Assembly (NCBI GenBank): GCA_019115125.1 | Contig: DXEG01000008.1 | Location: 21,029 to 85,028, forward strand | DNA: 64,000 bases | Direction of reading: 5' to 3' | Source: Candidatus Blautia faecipullorum | GTDB taxonomy: Bacteria > Bacillota > Clostridia > Lachnospirales > Lachnospiraceae | Shown here: positions 1 to 8,808 of the stretch, piece after piece | Numbering within the stretch: position 1 is the first letter of the stretch | Layout: each line of letters opens with the position of its first letter | Program-made: the position numbers and the translations under genes | The notes under the pieces: model-generated | Told to the model about the DNA's origin: nothing | Databases searched by the model: none | Seen by the model: the letters and a program-made list of their open reading frames with translations, nothing else

Positions 1-43
1 TGATCCAAGAATTCGTCTGGCTGGCAGAGAGGGGGAGAAATAG
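1..43 (+). CDS. C-terminal end of an ABC transporter permease (partial)
   Basis: The window opens inside a reading frame whose last 13 codons read DPRIRLAGREGEK and stop at TAG 41-43. A DPRIRL-type ending is usual for the DppB/OppB permease of peptide/nickel-family importers, and the next gene is the partner DppC-type permease one base downstream. Only the tail is visible, so the call rests mostly on gene order. Confidence 0.55.
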   Translation, partial: DPRIRLAGREGEK

Positions 44-44
44 T

Positions 45-944
45 ATGAGCAAAAAAGAAATCTCCATGTCAAACAGCAAAAATTCACAGATGCGTACTTT
101 TTGGAGGACTTTTTTCAGCAGAGGAATTATTGTAAAGATTTCTCTGGTGATCGCAGTTGTTTTTGTACTGGTTTCTCTTTTAGCCAGCCCCATAAATACC
201 TATTTGCTTCATCAGGATCCTCTGGAAGTTGACCTTATGAATCTTTTTGCAGATTCTTCACGGGAGCATTTGCTGGGAACGGATCTTTACGGCAGGGATA
301 TCCTGGCCCGTATTGTCTCGGGCGCGCAAATGTCACTGATCTGCTCGGTGTTTTCCTGCCTTCTGGGAGCTGTGATAGGTATTATTTTAGGATTGATCGC
401 AGGGTATTTTGAGGGTGTTGTAGGTTCCGTGATCATGCGATATATCGATATTCAGATGTCAATACCGTCTCTGATATTTATTATTGTAATCAGTCTGATC
501 ACCGGGGAATCGCTATTTGGAGTGATTATGGCACTGGCTTTTGGACTGATCCCCAATTTTGTCAGAGTCATGTATGGACTTGTTCTCCAGCTCAAAGGAA
601 GCGATTATGTTACGGCGTCAAAACTGATAGGAGTATCTGAGGCAAAGATTATGATGAAGCATATCCTGCCAAATACGTTTCCGTCTATGATCGTCATGTT
701 TACGATGAGTCTGGGCAGTAATATCATGCTGGAATCTACATTGAGCTTTTTGAGCATAGGGATCAAAGTGCCCACGCCATCCTGGGGAAATATGATTTCG
801 GAGGGATACTCTTACATTATAAGAGGAGAATTGATGCTGTCTTTTGCGCCGGGCGTCTGCCTGATGCTGGTAGTGATCGCATTCAATATTTTAGGAGACG
901 CGCTGCGTGATTCGCTGGATCCAAGATTAAGGGGGAAGCTATGA
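45..944 (+). CDS. DppC/OppC-type ABC transporter permease
   Basis: This is the second membrane subunit of an ABC importer of the peptide/nickel family (299 aa). A hydrophobic segment lies at about residues 30-55. The extracellular region DLYGRDILARIVSGAQMS at about 78-95 is the hallmark that precedes the permease core of DppC/OppC proteins. Several further membrane segments follow, and the protein ends LDPRLRGKL as is usual for the family. GGGGGAG precedes ATG 45. It overlaps the next gene by 4 bases (ATGA), so the transporter genes are translationally coupled. No solute-binding protein is in the window; it probably lies to the left. The substrate cannot be read from sequence. The neighbours suggest it imports the substrate of the catabolic locus (inference). 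Confidence 0.9.
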   Translation: MSKKEISMSNSKNSQMRTFWRTFFSRGIIVKISLVIAVVFVLVSLLASPINTYLLHQDPLEVDLMNLFADSSREHLLGTDLYGRDILARIVSGAQMSLICSVFSCLLGAVIGIILGLIAGYFEGVVGSVIMRYIDIQMSIPSLIFIIVISLITGESLFGVIMALAFGLIPNFVRVMYGLVLQLKGSDYVTASKLIGVSEAKIMMKHILPNTFPSMIVMFTMSLGSNIMLESTLSFLSIGIKVPTPSWGNMISEGYSYIIRGELMLSFAPGVCLMLVVIAFNILGDALRDSLDPRLRGKL

Positions 945-1945
945 TGAGTGAAAGATTATTAGAGGTAAAAGATCTGTGCACATCCTTCTTTACTTATAAT
1001 GGAGAAGTGAAGGCGGTAAATCATGTAAGTTATTATCTGGATGAGCAGGAGATCATAGCGGTAGTTGGAGAATCCGGGTGCGGCAAATCGGTTACACAGA
1101 TGTCTGTCATGCAGATTATCCAGAGCCCTCCGGGAAGAATTATTGGAGGTGAAGTTCTATATAAAGGAAAAGATTTGCTGAAACTGACGACGGAGGAGAT
1201 GCGTTCTGTGCGCGGCGCAGAAATAGCAATGATTTTTCAGGAGCCTATGACAGCTCTGAATCCGGTAATCACGGTAGGAAAACAATTGACGGAAGTAATT
1301 CGGGCACATTCGTCTATGAATAAAAAACAGGCATGGGCCAAAGCGATAGAATCTTTGGAAGCGGTGGGAATACCGGATCCTGAAGCCCGAATGAAAAATT
1401 ATCCCTTTGAGATGTCGGGAGGAATGAGGCAGAGAGTATGTATTGCCATTGCTGTGGCCTGTAATTCAAAAATAATCATTGCAGATGAACCCACCACTGC
1501 TCTGGACGTGACGACACAGGCACAGGTTATGGAACTTCTGCAGGATGCAGTGGACAAATACAAAAAATCAGTACTTGTAGTAACTCATAATCTGGGGCTG
1601 GTGACCAGGTATGCCGGCAGGATCTATGTTATGTATGCGGGTCAGGTTGTAGAATCGGGTACAACGGAGGCATTGATGACCAATCCAAAACATCCGTACA
1701 CCGTGGGACTTTTGAAATCAGTTCCCAGTCTGGAAGATGAGAGAGGTAAAGCATTGGTTCCTATTGACGGAGCGCCGCCGAATCTGGCTGCTCTGCCGGA
1801 GACCTGTCCTTTCCTTCCAAGATGCAAATATGCCGCAGAAAAGTGCCGGAGCCGGAAAAAACCGGAATTGACTCTGATTGATGCGGAAACCCAGCATTAT
1901 ACTGCATGTTATGTTGAATTAAAGGAGGGTTTAAAAGATGAATAA
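941..1945 (+). CDS. DppD/OppD-type ABC transporter ATP-binding protein
   Basis: This is the first of two ATPase subunits that power the importer (334 aa). Walker A GESGCGKS lies at about residues 44-51 and the signature MSGGMRQR at about 151-158. Walker B follows as IIIADEPTTALDVT. The C-terminal oligopeptide/dipeptide cysteine motif CPFLPRCKYAAEKC is present; in this family it can bind an Fe-S cluster. The start overlaps the permease stop, and the 3' end overlaps the next ATPase by 8 bases. The position and both motifs make DppD/OppD the firm family call; the transported compound is unknown. Confidence 0.92.
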   Translation: MMSERLLEVKDLCTSFFTYNGEVKAVNHVSYYLDEQEIIAVVGESGCGKSVTQMSVMQIIQSPPGRIIGGEVLYKGKDLLKLTTEEMRSVRGAEIAMIFQEPMTALNPVITVGKQLTEVIRAHSSMNKKQAWAKAIESLEAVGIPDPEARMKNYPFEMSGGMRQRVCIAIAVACNSKIIIADEPTTALDVTTQAQVMELLQDAVDKYKKSVLVVTHNLGLVTRYAGRIYVMYAGQVVESGTTEALMTNPKHPYTVGLLKSVPSLEDERGKALVPIDGAPPNLAALPETCPFLPRCKYAAEKCRSRKKPELTLIDAETQHYTACYVELKEGLKDE

Positions 1946-2921
1946 TGAAATGAAAAATAATCCTCCTCTGCTGGAAGTTCGTGATTTAAAGATGTATTTT
2001 AGATCGGGAAAAGATTCGGTTGTAAAAGCTGTCGATGGTGTCAGCTTCAGAATTGACAAAGGAAAAGTGCTGGGATTGGTAGGAGAGTCGGGCTGCGGGA
2101 AAACCACCATAGGAAAGAGTGTTTTAAAAATCTATAATCCTACGGGTGGAGAAGTATTATACAAAGGTAAAGACATTCTGAAAATGTCGAAAGGCGAATT
2201 TAAAAAATACCGAAGATCATTGCAGATGATATTTCAGGATCCGTACAGCTCAATCGATCCAAGGCAGTCGGTGTTCAGTATTTTGAAAGAGGCGGTTTTG
2301 GCCGGCGGAGCTAAAATGAGTACAGGAGAGTTGAAAGATAAAGTCAATGGATATCTTGAAACGGTAGGGCTTCCTGTTGAAATGGGAAACAGGTATCCCC
2401 ATGAAATGTCCGGCGGTCAGAGACAGAGGCTGGGAATAGGAAGAGCTCTTGCCTGTGAACCGGAACTCATTGTCTGCGACGAACCGGTATCTGCTCTTGA
2501 CGTATCGATTCAGGCGCAGATCATCAACCTTTTTCAGCGAATCCAAAAAGATATGGGATATTTATTTATTGCCCATGATCTGGCTGTGGTGAGACATATT
2601 GCAGACGTGGTAGGCGTTATGTATCTGGGACATCTGGTAGAGATGATGGATTCAGAAGGGCTGTATGCAAATCCTATGCACCCATATACAATAGCCCTGC
2701 TTTCGGCAATACCGATCACAGATTACTATAAAGAAAAGCAAAGAAAGCGGATCATTCTCCAGGGAGAAGTTCCAAGCCCGCTGCATGCTCCGTCAGGCTG
2801 TCCGTTTCATCCGCGCTGCAGATATGCTACGGAAGAATGCCGACGGATATTGCCGGAATTAAAGGATATGGGGGCGGGACATATGGTAGCCTGTCATAAT
2901 GTTGAAAAAATAGCAGATTAG
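1938..2921 (+). CDS. DppF/OppF-type ABC transporter ATP-binding protein
   Basis: This is the second ATPase subunit (327 aa). It has Walker A GESGCGKT at about residues 51-58, Q-loop FQDPYSSIDPR, signature MSGGQRQR, Walker B LIVCDEPVSALD and the C-terminal cysteine motif CPFHPRCRYATEEC. It pairs with the preceding ATPase as a heterodimer, as in Dpp/Opp systems. GGAGG sits before ATG 1938, inside the end of the upstream gene. The gap to the following lyase gene is only 16 bases, so transporter and first catabolic enzyme are probably on one transcript. That links uptake to the pathway (inference). Confidence 0.92.
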   Translation: MNNEMKNNPPLLEVRDLKMYFRSGKDSVVKAVDGVSFRIDKGKVLGLVGESGCGKTTIGKSVLKIYNPTGGEVLYKGKDILKMSKGEFKKYRRSLQMIFQDPYSSIDPRQSVFSILKEAVLAGGAKMSTGELKDKVNGYLETVGLPVEMGNRYPHEMSGGQRQRLGIGRALACEPELIVCDEPVSALDVSIQAQIINLFQRIQKDMGYLFIAHDLAVVRHIADVVGVMYLGHLVEMMDSEGLYANPMHPYTIALLSAIPITDYYKEKQRKRIILQGEVPSPLHAPSGCPFHPRCRYATEECRRILPELKDMGAGHMVACHNVEKIAD

Positions 2922-2937
2922 AGAAAAGAGGGATGAT

Positions 2938-3900
2938 ATGTCGGCAAAAAAAACAATAAGACAATTACTTGAGAGAGGGGAATTTATCTGGGCTCCCTGT
3001 GTTTATGACTGTGTAAGCGCCAAATGTGCGGAAATTGCAGGATATAATGCCTGCCTGATCAGCAGTTGTGAGCTGGAATTCAGTATGAACGGGACGGTAG
3101 CCGGAGTGTTTAACTGGGAAGAATTTATTGGCGCTGCCTACAGGATTGCTCATGCAGTAAATATTCCTGTGATTATGGACGGGGAGAATGGCGGCGGTAC
3201 GCCGTCCAGAGTTTATCGAAACGTGAAACGGCTTGCTGAGGCTGGAATTATGGCAATTTCCATTGAAGACAGTAATACGGGAGGTATCTCCGGGGGATAC
3301 CACTATGGTTCAAGCAGGGGATTTATGAGCCGTGAGCTTTTTGCGGCAAACATTAAGGCTGCATGTGAGGCGGTAAAGGGTACGGACTGCATGATCATTG
3401 CCAGAACAGACTGCAAAGGAGGGGGAGCTCCCCAGATCGGCGCGATTGGTCAGGTAGGCGGTATGGGCCTGGATGAGGCCATTGCCCGGGTGAAGCTTGG
3501 GATAGAAGCCGGAGCGGAGATCACCATGATCCAAAATATCTGCCATGCAGACTGTGAGGAGGAATGTTTGAAAATAAAGGAGGAGGTGCCGGGATACAGA
3601 TTCTATCCTGATGTCCATGCGACAGATGAAAAACCGGATTGTACCTTCGAGCAAATGCAGGAATGGGGCTTCCACCTTGTATCAAATCATGTGTCCATGA
3701 AATCAGCCTGCAATGGGATGCTGGATGCCATGAGAAAAAATTATGAGGCTAAAAATAGCGTATACAGCGAAATTAATGATGTGCCGGGGATCATTCCACA
3801 TGAATTTCAGCCCTTTGCATTTGAGGAAGAGATTGCCCGGGACAAAATGTTTATACAGTATGAAAAAGATATGGCGGCAAAAGTACATGGATGCCGATAG
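2938..3900 (+). CDS. Isocitrate lyase/PEP mutase superfamily protein, substrate unknown
   Basis: A TIM-barrel protein of 320 aa in the superfamily that makes or breaks C-C or C-P bonds next to a 2-oxo acid carboxylate: methylisocitrate lyase, oxaloacetate decarboxylase, PEP mutase. The core reads IPVIMDGENGGG at about residues 77-88 where metal-binding members have a DxDxGxG motif, so the second acidic ligand is Glu. The sequence AISIEDS at about 105-111 matches the conserved ED motif. The KKCGH loop with the catalytic cysteine of true isocitrate lyases is absent; the region reads GSSRGFMSRELF. A non-isocitrate substrate is therefore likely. It is tightly linked to the ABC importer and followed by a strong terminator. 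2,3-dimethylmalate-lyase-like or decarboxylase activity are alternatives. Confidence 0.75.
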   Translation: MSAKKTIRQLLERGEFIWAPCVYDCVSAKCAEIAGYNACLISSCELEFSMNGTVAGVFNWEEFIGAAYRIAHAVNIPVIMDGENGGGTPSRVYRNVKRLAEAGIMAISIEDSNTGGISGGYHYGSSRGFMSRELFAANIKAACEAVKGTDCMIIARTDCKGGGAPQIGAIGQVGGMGLDEAIARVKLGIEAGAEITMIQNICHADCEEECLKIKEEVPGYRFYPDVHATDEKPDCTFEQMQEWGFHLVSNHVSMKSACNGMLDAMRKNYEAKNSVYSEINDVPGIIPHEFQPFAFEEEIARDKMFIQYEKDMAAKVHGCR

Positions 3901-3916
3901 GATGGCTTACCCAGGA

Positions 3917-3948
3917 AAACCTGACGGGATGATTTCCTGTCAGGTTTT
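3917..3948. terminator. Intrinsic terminator, probably bidirectional
   Basis: A perfect 10-bp stem AAAACCTGAC/GTCAGGTTTT encloses a 12-base loop. The A-rich left arm and T-rich right arm let it serve both the lyase gene on the plus strand and the convergent methyltransferase gene on the minus strand. Confidence 0.85.
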
Positions 3949-3983
3949 CGATTATGTGTTTTCATAAGTTGTTTTCTAGGAAC

Positions 3984-4952
3984 TTACCGAGTGCCGGGTG
4001 AGGAAATGCCGGAAATTTTTCTCCAGTATTCGCACAGTGCGGATATACGCGGATCATTTGGATCAGGAGTTACAATAATAGGAAAAAGTATATAATTATA
4101 TTCTTTTCCGTATTCGGACAGACACCGGTCGGCTTCTTTGAGAATCTGCTCCGTTGTCGCGTCAGGATATCCTGCGGGTCCGAAAGAATCCCAGCCGCCT
4201 TCGATGATCAGACGTCCTTTGTATTTCTTTTCCAGGAACGGTATATCGTTCATAACCTGGGCGGAGCTCCAGATCTGAACGCCCATTTCAACAAAGTCAT
4301 CCAGCACCTCCTCGCATTTGCCGCAGAGATGTTCGGCAACAATCACTCCTTTTGCCGAAATGGAGTGCAGAATGCGGGCCTGGTGAGGTTTGATGAGTTT
4401 TCGGTAAACCTGGGGGGACATGAACAGGCTTTGGGAGGTGGCAAAGTCGTCAAAATAAGTGACAACGTCCGGTTTATAAGCGTCGATCATTTTTTCAATA
4501 CATCGAATATTAAAATCAGCCATTTCACCGAAAAATTCATCGCAGGCTTCAGGGTCTTCAATAAGAGAGCATAAAGTGTTTTCAAAACCCATAAATGCAA
4601 CCATCCGCTGATAAAGTCCAACGGCAAAGTTTACATTAATTACTTTATCGCTGCGGTCGGTTCCCGCAAGATCTGTTTCGGCGGCTGCTTTAAAATCATA
4701 CATTGAGAGATCTGGAAAATGAACATACTGTTTCCAGTCAGCAATATCGTCAAACAGGATACACCCGGGCTTTGTGATTGCTCCTTCGGGAGTGATCACC
4801 CATTCTACCCCAAAAGCATCAGGTCCGTTTTTTTTCGGATGATTTACGAGACTGTCAGCAAGACCGCAGGTCTTATACAACTCATAATAAATAGGACGGA
4901 ATTCGGGAATTTTGCCATCGAGTAACAACTGAAAATTTTTTCTTTGGGTCAT
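3984..4952 (-). CDS. MtaA/CmuA-type (URO-D fold) corrinoid methyltransferase
   Basis: A 322-aa protein of the uroporphyrinogen decarboxylase fold. It carries the zinc-ligand pattern of cobamide:coenzyme methyltransferases rather than of HemE: H208-L-C210, with C213 nearby and C307 near the C-terminus. FDDF at 167-170 lies in the barrel region where family members bind substrate. Known relatives (MtaA, MtbA, CmuA) move a methyl group between a corrinoid protein and a thiol or methyl donor. A corrinoid protein and a methyl-THF transferase lie 4-6 kb away, so a role in methyl transfer is plausible. AAGGAGA precedes ATG 4952. It is transcribed alone, divergent from the dehydrogenase gene. A haem-synthesis role is unlikely. 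Confidence 0.7.
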   Translation of the reverse strand: MTQRKNFQLLLDGKIPEFRPIYYELYKTCGLADSLVNHPKKNGPDAFGVEWVITPEGAITKPGCILFDDIADWKQYVHFPDLSMYDFKAAAETDLAGTDRSDKVINVNFAVGLYQRMVAFMGFENTLCSLIEDPEACDEFFGEMADFNIRCIEKMIDAYKPDVVTYFDDFATSQSLFMSPQVYRKLIKPHQARILHSISAKGVIVAEHLCGKCEEVLDDFVEMGVQIWSSAQVMNDIPFLEKKYKGRLIIEGGWDSFGPAGYPDATTEQILKEADRCLSEYGKEYNYILFPIIVTPDPNDPRISALCEYWRKISGISSPGTR

Positions 4953-4991
4953 GGTGATATCTCCTTTTCTAAATTTTTGTACAATTTAAGC

Positions 4992-4999
4992 AATCGATT
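4992..4999. promoter_or_regulatory. Candidate LacI-family operator core
   Basis: The gap between the divergent methyltransferase and dehydrogenase genes (4953-5111) contains AATCGATT, the AA-N-CG-N-TT core typical of LacI-family operators, in an AT-rich context. A related core is at 6224-6231. A LacI regulator at 24155 belongs to the same locus. The match is short and could be chance. Confidence 0.3.
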
Positions 5000-5111
5000 T
5001 CGTGAATTTATTATAGCAGCATTTTAATTATACTGTCAAGAATCTGCGGATGATAATAACTGTGAAAAAGATAGTAGTCTGATATTTCAGAAAAACAAAG
5101 GAGAAGTTTAT

Positions 5112-6113
5112 ATGGCAGATAAAGAATTATTAAAAGGAAAAGTAGCGATAGTAACGGGTTCCGGGCAGGGAGTGGGACGAGCTTTGGCAATCGCTTTAGC
5201 TGATCATGGAGCCATGGTGGTGACGAATAACCGCAGACCAGGGTCTACCGGAAATGCTATGCTCACAGAAGACCAGTATGACAGACTGTCCGATGAAAAA
5301 AAGGAATGGTATGACCGGGTACAGAAAGAGCTAAATGGAGATGCCGAGACTACAGCCCAGACTATCCGCCGTCGAGGCGGTGAGGCAACCGCATGTTTTG
5401 CGGATATTTCAAAATTTGACGAGGCCGACAGACTGATACAGACAGCGGTAAATACATACGGAGGGGTAGATATTCTATGTAATGTGGCGGGGGCATTTGG
5501 GATCTGCGACATTGACCAGATTAGCGAGGAACTATGGAATAAGGTTACAGATATCAAACCAAAAGGATACTTCCATACAATGCGTTTTGCTATTCCCCAT
5601 ATGAAAAAGAAGCATTTTGGGCGGATTATTAATTGTACCAGCCGAGCGTTTATGGGAGATGTAATTAAACACGCAGAATATTGCGCCGCGAATGCAGGAG
5701 TAGTGGGGCTGACCAGAGGAGCGGCTGTGGAGCTTAGGGAGTATGGGATCACATGCAATGCTTTTGGACCATTTGCCAAGACACGGGCAGCTTATGAGCT
5801 GGAAGCTCTGTCGCTTGCGTCAGAAAAGACGGTTCATTCCGAAGGAATGGGCAAGATTCCCACTTTTGAGCAGACTCCGGATCCATGCATGATTGTTCCT
5901 TTCCTTCTTTATCTGGCCTCGGACTACGGGGAGAAGATCAGTGGAAGTGTATTTACTCTTTCAGGAAATACGATACAGCTTCACCAGGAGCCTGTTGTGT
6001 GCCGGATGCTTGAAAAATTCGGAACAGAGCCCTGGACTGTGGAAGAAATAGTCAGGAGCGCGCCGCGGTCACTTTTGAAAAATTATCAGAGTATCGCCGA
6101 TGGAATCCTATAA
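5112..6113 (+). CDS. Short-chain dehydrogenase/reductase with altered catalytic lysine
   Basis: An NAD(P)-dependent oxidoreductase of the SDR superfamily (333 aa, longer than the usual 250). The nucleotide-binding motif TGSGQGVG is at residues 15-22, NVAG at 124-127 and the active-site serine region at about 177. The catalytic segment reads Y190-C-A-A-N194: Tyr is kept but the conserved Lys of YxxxK is Asn. About 30 extra charged residues (roughly 48-78) sit between the first strand and the second helix, and the C-terminus is extended. A good ribosome site (AAGGAG) precedes ATG 5112. It probably oxidises or reduces a hydroxyl/keto intermediate of the pathway, but loss of Lys may mean slow or different chemistry. 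Confidence 0.8.
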   Translation: MADKELLKGKVAIVTGSGQGVGRALAIALADHGAMVVTNNRRPGSTGNAMLTEDQYDRLSDEKKEWYDRVQKELNGDAETTAQTIRRRGGEATACFADISKFDEADRLIQTAVNTYGGVDILCNVAGAFGICDIDQISEELWNKVTDIKPKGYFHTMRFAIPHMKKKHFGRIINCTSRAFMGDVIKHAEYCAANAGVVGLTRGAAVELREYGITCNAFGPFAKTRAAYELEALSLASEKTVHSEGMGKIPTFEQTPDPCMIVPFLLYLASDYGEKISGSVFTLSGNTIQLHQEPVVCRMLEKFGTEPWTVEEIVRSAPRSLLKNYQSIADGIL

Positions 6114-6188
6114 TCACAAAATTGTATTAACAAATTAAAATTGTTTATATTGAAAATATTGGCCAATACACAACCTCTTTTTTCTTTT

Positions 6189-6231
6189 TTGTCAGAAAAA
6201 AGTATGGCATAATATAAGTGATAAAACGATT
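6189..6231 (+). promoter_or_regulatory. Candidate promoter and LacI-type operator core before the first GRE
   Basis: TTGTCA (6189-6194), an 18-base spacer and TATAAG (6213-6218) could form a promoter. AAACGATT at 6224-6231 immediately downstream matches the LacI AA-N-CG-N-TT core within the imperfect dyad TAAAACGATTTA. Placement just after the -10 suits repression. It would control the operon running from the first GRE to the alcohol dehydrogenase. Confidence 0.35.
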
Positions 6232-6272
6232 TACGGAGACTGCAAAAATAAAAAGGAAAAGGAGGAAATGAA

Positions 6273-8720
6273 ATGTATGCTTTTAAACCAGTAACAGCAC
6301 GGATTAACAAGATGCACATGTTAATTCGAGACAGAGTGATTCAGACAGATGCAGAACGGGCCATGATCACAACGGAGTTTGTGAAGGAAAATGAATATAT
6401 GGTTCCTTTTCTCCGCCGTCCCATGATCTTAAAATCCATATGTGAAAAAATGACGATTCGTGTGGAAGATTTTGAGCTTATTGTGGGGAATACTTCTAAG
6501 AATTTTTGCGGAGCAGGGATTCAGCCGGATTGGACGGGAAGTGGATGGATCCCGGAAGCGATAGAAGAGGGCAGATGGACGCTTAAAGAAGATGGACTGT
6601 ACCATAATCCGGAATCGGATGGACTGCCTATGTCCATGGCGCTGGAGGATTATAAAGCGCTGATATCTATCCGGGATTACTGGAAAGGACGCACATACAG
6701 TGACGTGGCGGCATCCTGGCAGCCCCAGGGATATGAGGAGCTATGTCGTGTCAACGTATCGGCTACCCGGACGGGGATGCCTTTGTTGAATATTCCTTCC
6801 GGACACCTGACCGCAGGTTTCAAAAAAATAATAAACAAAGGTTACCGTTCGATCAGAAGTGAAGCTCAGGACTGGCTGGACAGTCATGTAAATGATTTAA
6901 TGGGGGCAGATGCGGAAAAAGCAATGTTTTATACGGCGGCGGTGATCGTATGCGATGCGGCATCTGTTTATGTACGGCGTTATGGGGAAAAATGTCTGGA
7001 AAAATCAGAAAAATGTCAAAACGAAAACCGTAAAGAAGAATTGAAGACTATGGGAGAAAGTCTTTTGTGGATTTCAGAAAATCCGTGCAGAACCTTCTGG
7101 GAAGCCTGCCAGCAGGCAATTCTTTATCAGCATTTACTGAAAATGTCAAATCTGGGTGACGCAGGATCCTTTGGCAGGTTTGACCAATACACCTGGCCTT
7201 ATCTGAAAAAGGAGCTGGAGGAAGGCACATTGACAATGGAACAGGCTCAGGAGATCACAGACGCGTTTTTTTTGAAGATTAACTCCATGTATACAGGAGG
7301 AGATCCGAAGATCGTGCAGATTACTGGAATTGGAAATACATATCTCCATACCACGCTTGGAGGAACGGATCCGGAAACCGGGGAGGATGCGTCGAATCCC
7401 GTGACTTATATGGCCCTGGAAAGTGTCGGCCGTCTTGGGCTACATGATCCTACCATTTCTCTCAGGATCAACAAAGATACTCCGGATAGTCTTTGGAAAC
7501 TTGCCATTGAGACATCACGGCGTGTAGGCGGACTTCCATTGTTCCAGAATGATGATGTGATTGTGCCTGGGATAGTAAGAGAGATGGGATTTTCATTGAA
7601 GGATGCCAGAGACTATGCGATTATAGGATGCCAGGAAATCACTGGTTCTGGTAATGATTATTCTGCGGCGAATGGAGTAGTTCCTCCGCATGCCACTATT
7701 CATTATAGTATTGTCCTGGATATGGCGATCAATAATGGGATAAATCCAATGAATGGAGAACAGTGCTCCATTCATACAGGATATTTGTATGAAATGACTT
7801 CTTTTGAGGAAGTAAAAGCAGCATGGGCAAAACTGGCAGAGTATTTTCTCAGGGCGCAGGTTTCTTTAAATAACTGTATGGAATATTTTGTACAGTATCT
7901 GACTCCCCATGCAATTCTTTCCATTTCACTGGAAGGATGTATGGAGTCTGGAAAGGACTGCACTGCCGGAGGGGCAAAATATAATTCTTACGGCGGTACA
8001 GCTACCGGACTGGCTACCGTAGCGGATTCTCTGACTGCGATCAGATATATGTGTTTTGACAAAAAGCTTTGTACCACAAAGGAACTTTATGATGCAGTAA
8101 TGGCAAACTGGGAAGGGTATGAACCACTGCGCCAGCAGATTATCAATGAAGTGCCTCATTTCGGCAATAATGATCCCTATGCAGATGAGCAGATGCAGTG
8201 GGTTGTAACTGTTTATGCGGATATGTGCTGCAGGTGTTCTTCAAGCCGGACCCCAATTTTTAAAGCCGGATTGTACGGTGCGGCGGATCATGTGCATCAG
8301 GGGTACACGACATGGGCGACACCGGACGGGCGATTCGCGGGACAGCCTATTGCGGATGCGGCCAGTCCGGTACAGGGGCGTGATACTCATGGGCCAACGG
8401 CGGTTTTTTCATCTTCGCTGTGTTATGATCATTCGCGGTTTATGGATGGCGTGTGTCTGAATATCCGTATGCATCCCTCTGCCCTCAGTAATGAAGAAGG
8501 AATTTGCAAACTTCGGGATATGATCAAGACATATATGCAGGACGGCGGAGCGGAGGTACAGTTTAACGTAGTATCTACAGAGACAATGAAAAAAGCTCAG
8601 GAAAAACCTGAGGAATACCGCAATCTGGTCGTCCGGATAGCCGGGTACTCTGCTTATTTTGTGGAGCTGTCCAAAGATTGTCAGGATGACCTGATCGCGA
8701 GAAATGAGAATATGATCTGA
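6273..8720 (+). CDS. Glycyl radical enzyme 1 (C-x-E class, substrate unknown)
   Basis: A member of the pyruvate formate-lyase-like superfamily (815 aa, usual size). The C-terminal glycyl radical motif is VRIAGYSAY with Gly791. The thiyl-radical loop is IIGCQEITGSG with Cys453 and Glu455. A single Cys followed by x-Glu is the dehydratase/lyase arrangement (glycerol and propanediol dehydratases, choline lyase, hydroxyproline dehydratase), not the CC pair of pyruvate formate-lyase. Gln between Cys and Glu is less usual than Val. It is colinear without gaps with the GRE at 10369 and more distant from the one at 19113. Activation is expected from the radical SAM protein at 17122. No microcompartment-targeting extension or shell gene is present. 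The substrate is not predictable from sequence. Confidence 0.92.
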   Translation: MYAFKPVTARINKMHMLIRDRVIQTDAERAMITTEFVKENEYMVPFLRRPMILKSICEKMTIRVEDFELIVGNTSKNFCGAGIQPDWTGSGWIPEAIEEGRWTLKEDGLYHNPESDGLPMSMALEDYKALISIRDYWKGRTYSDVAASWQPQGYEELCRVNVSATRTGMPLLNIPSGHLTAGFKKIINKGYRSIRSEAQDWLDSHVNDLMGADAEKAMFYTAAVIVCDAASVYVRRYGEKCLEKSEKCQNENRKEELKTMGESLLWISENPCRTFWEACQQAILYQHLLKMSNLGDAGSFGRFDQYTWPYLKKELEEGTLTMEQAQEITDAFFLKINSMYTGGDPKIVQITGIGNTYLHTTLGGTDPETGEDASNPVTYMALESVGRLGLHDPTISLRINKDTPDSLWKLAIETSRRVGGLPLFQNDDVIVPGIVREMGFSLKDARDYAIIGCQEITGSGNDYSAANGVVPPHATIHYSIVLDMAINNGINPMNGEQCSIHTGYLYEMTSFEEVKAAWAKLAEYFLRAQVSLNNCMEYFVQYLTPHAILSISLEGCMESGKDCTAGGAKYNSYGGTATGLATVADSLTAIRYMCFDKKLCTTKELYDAVMANWEGYEPLRQQIINEVPHFGNNDPYADEQMQWVVTVYADMCCRCSSSRTPIFKAGLYGAADHVHQGYTTWATPDGRFAGQPIADAASPVQGRDTHGPTAVFSSSLCYDHSRFMDGVCLNIRMHPSALSNEEGICKLRDMIKTYMQDGGAEVQFNVVSTETMKKAQEKPEEYRNLVVRIAGYSAYFVELSKDCQDDLIARNENMI

Positions 8721-8808
8721 CAGGCAAGATCAAAAATATGAACAGCAGGAGGAAACCCTCAGAAGGGTACCTGTATGCAAAAAAACATGGCAGTAAGGAG
8801 GTAACAAG

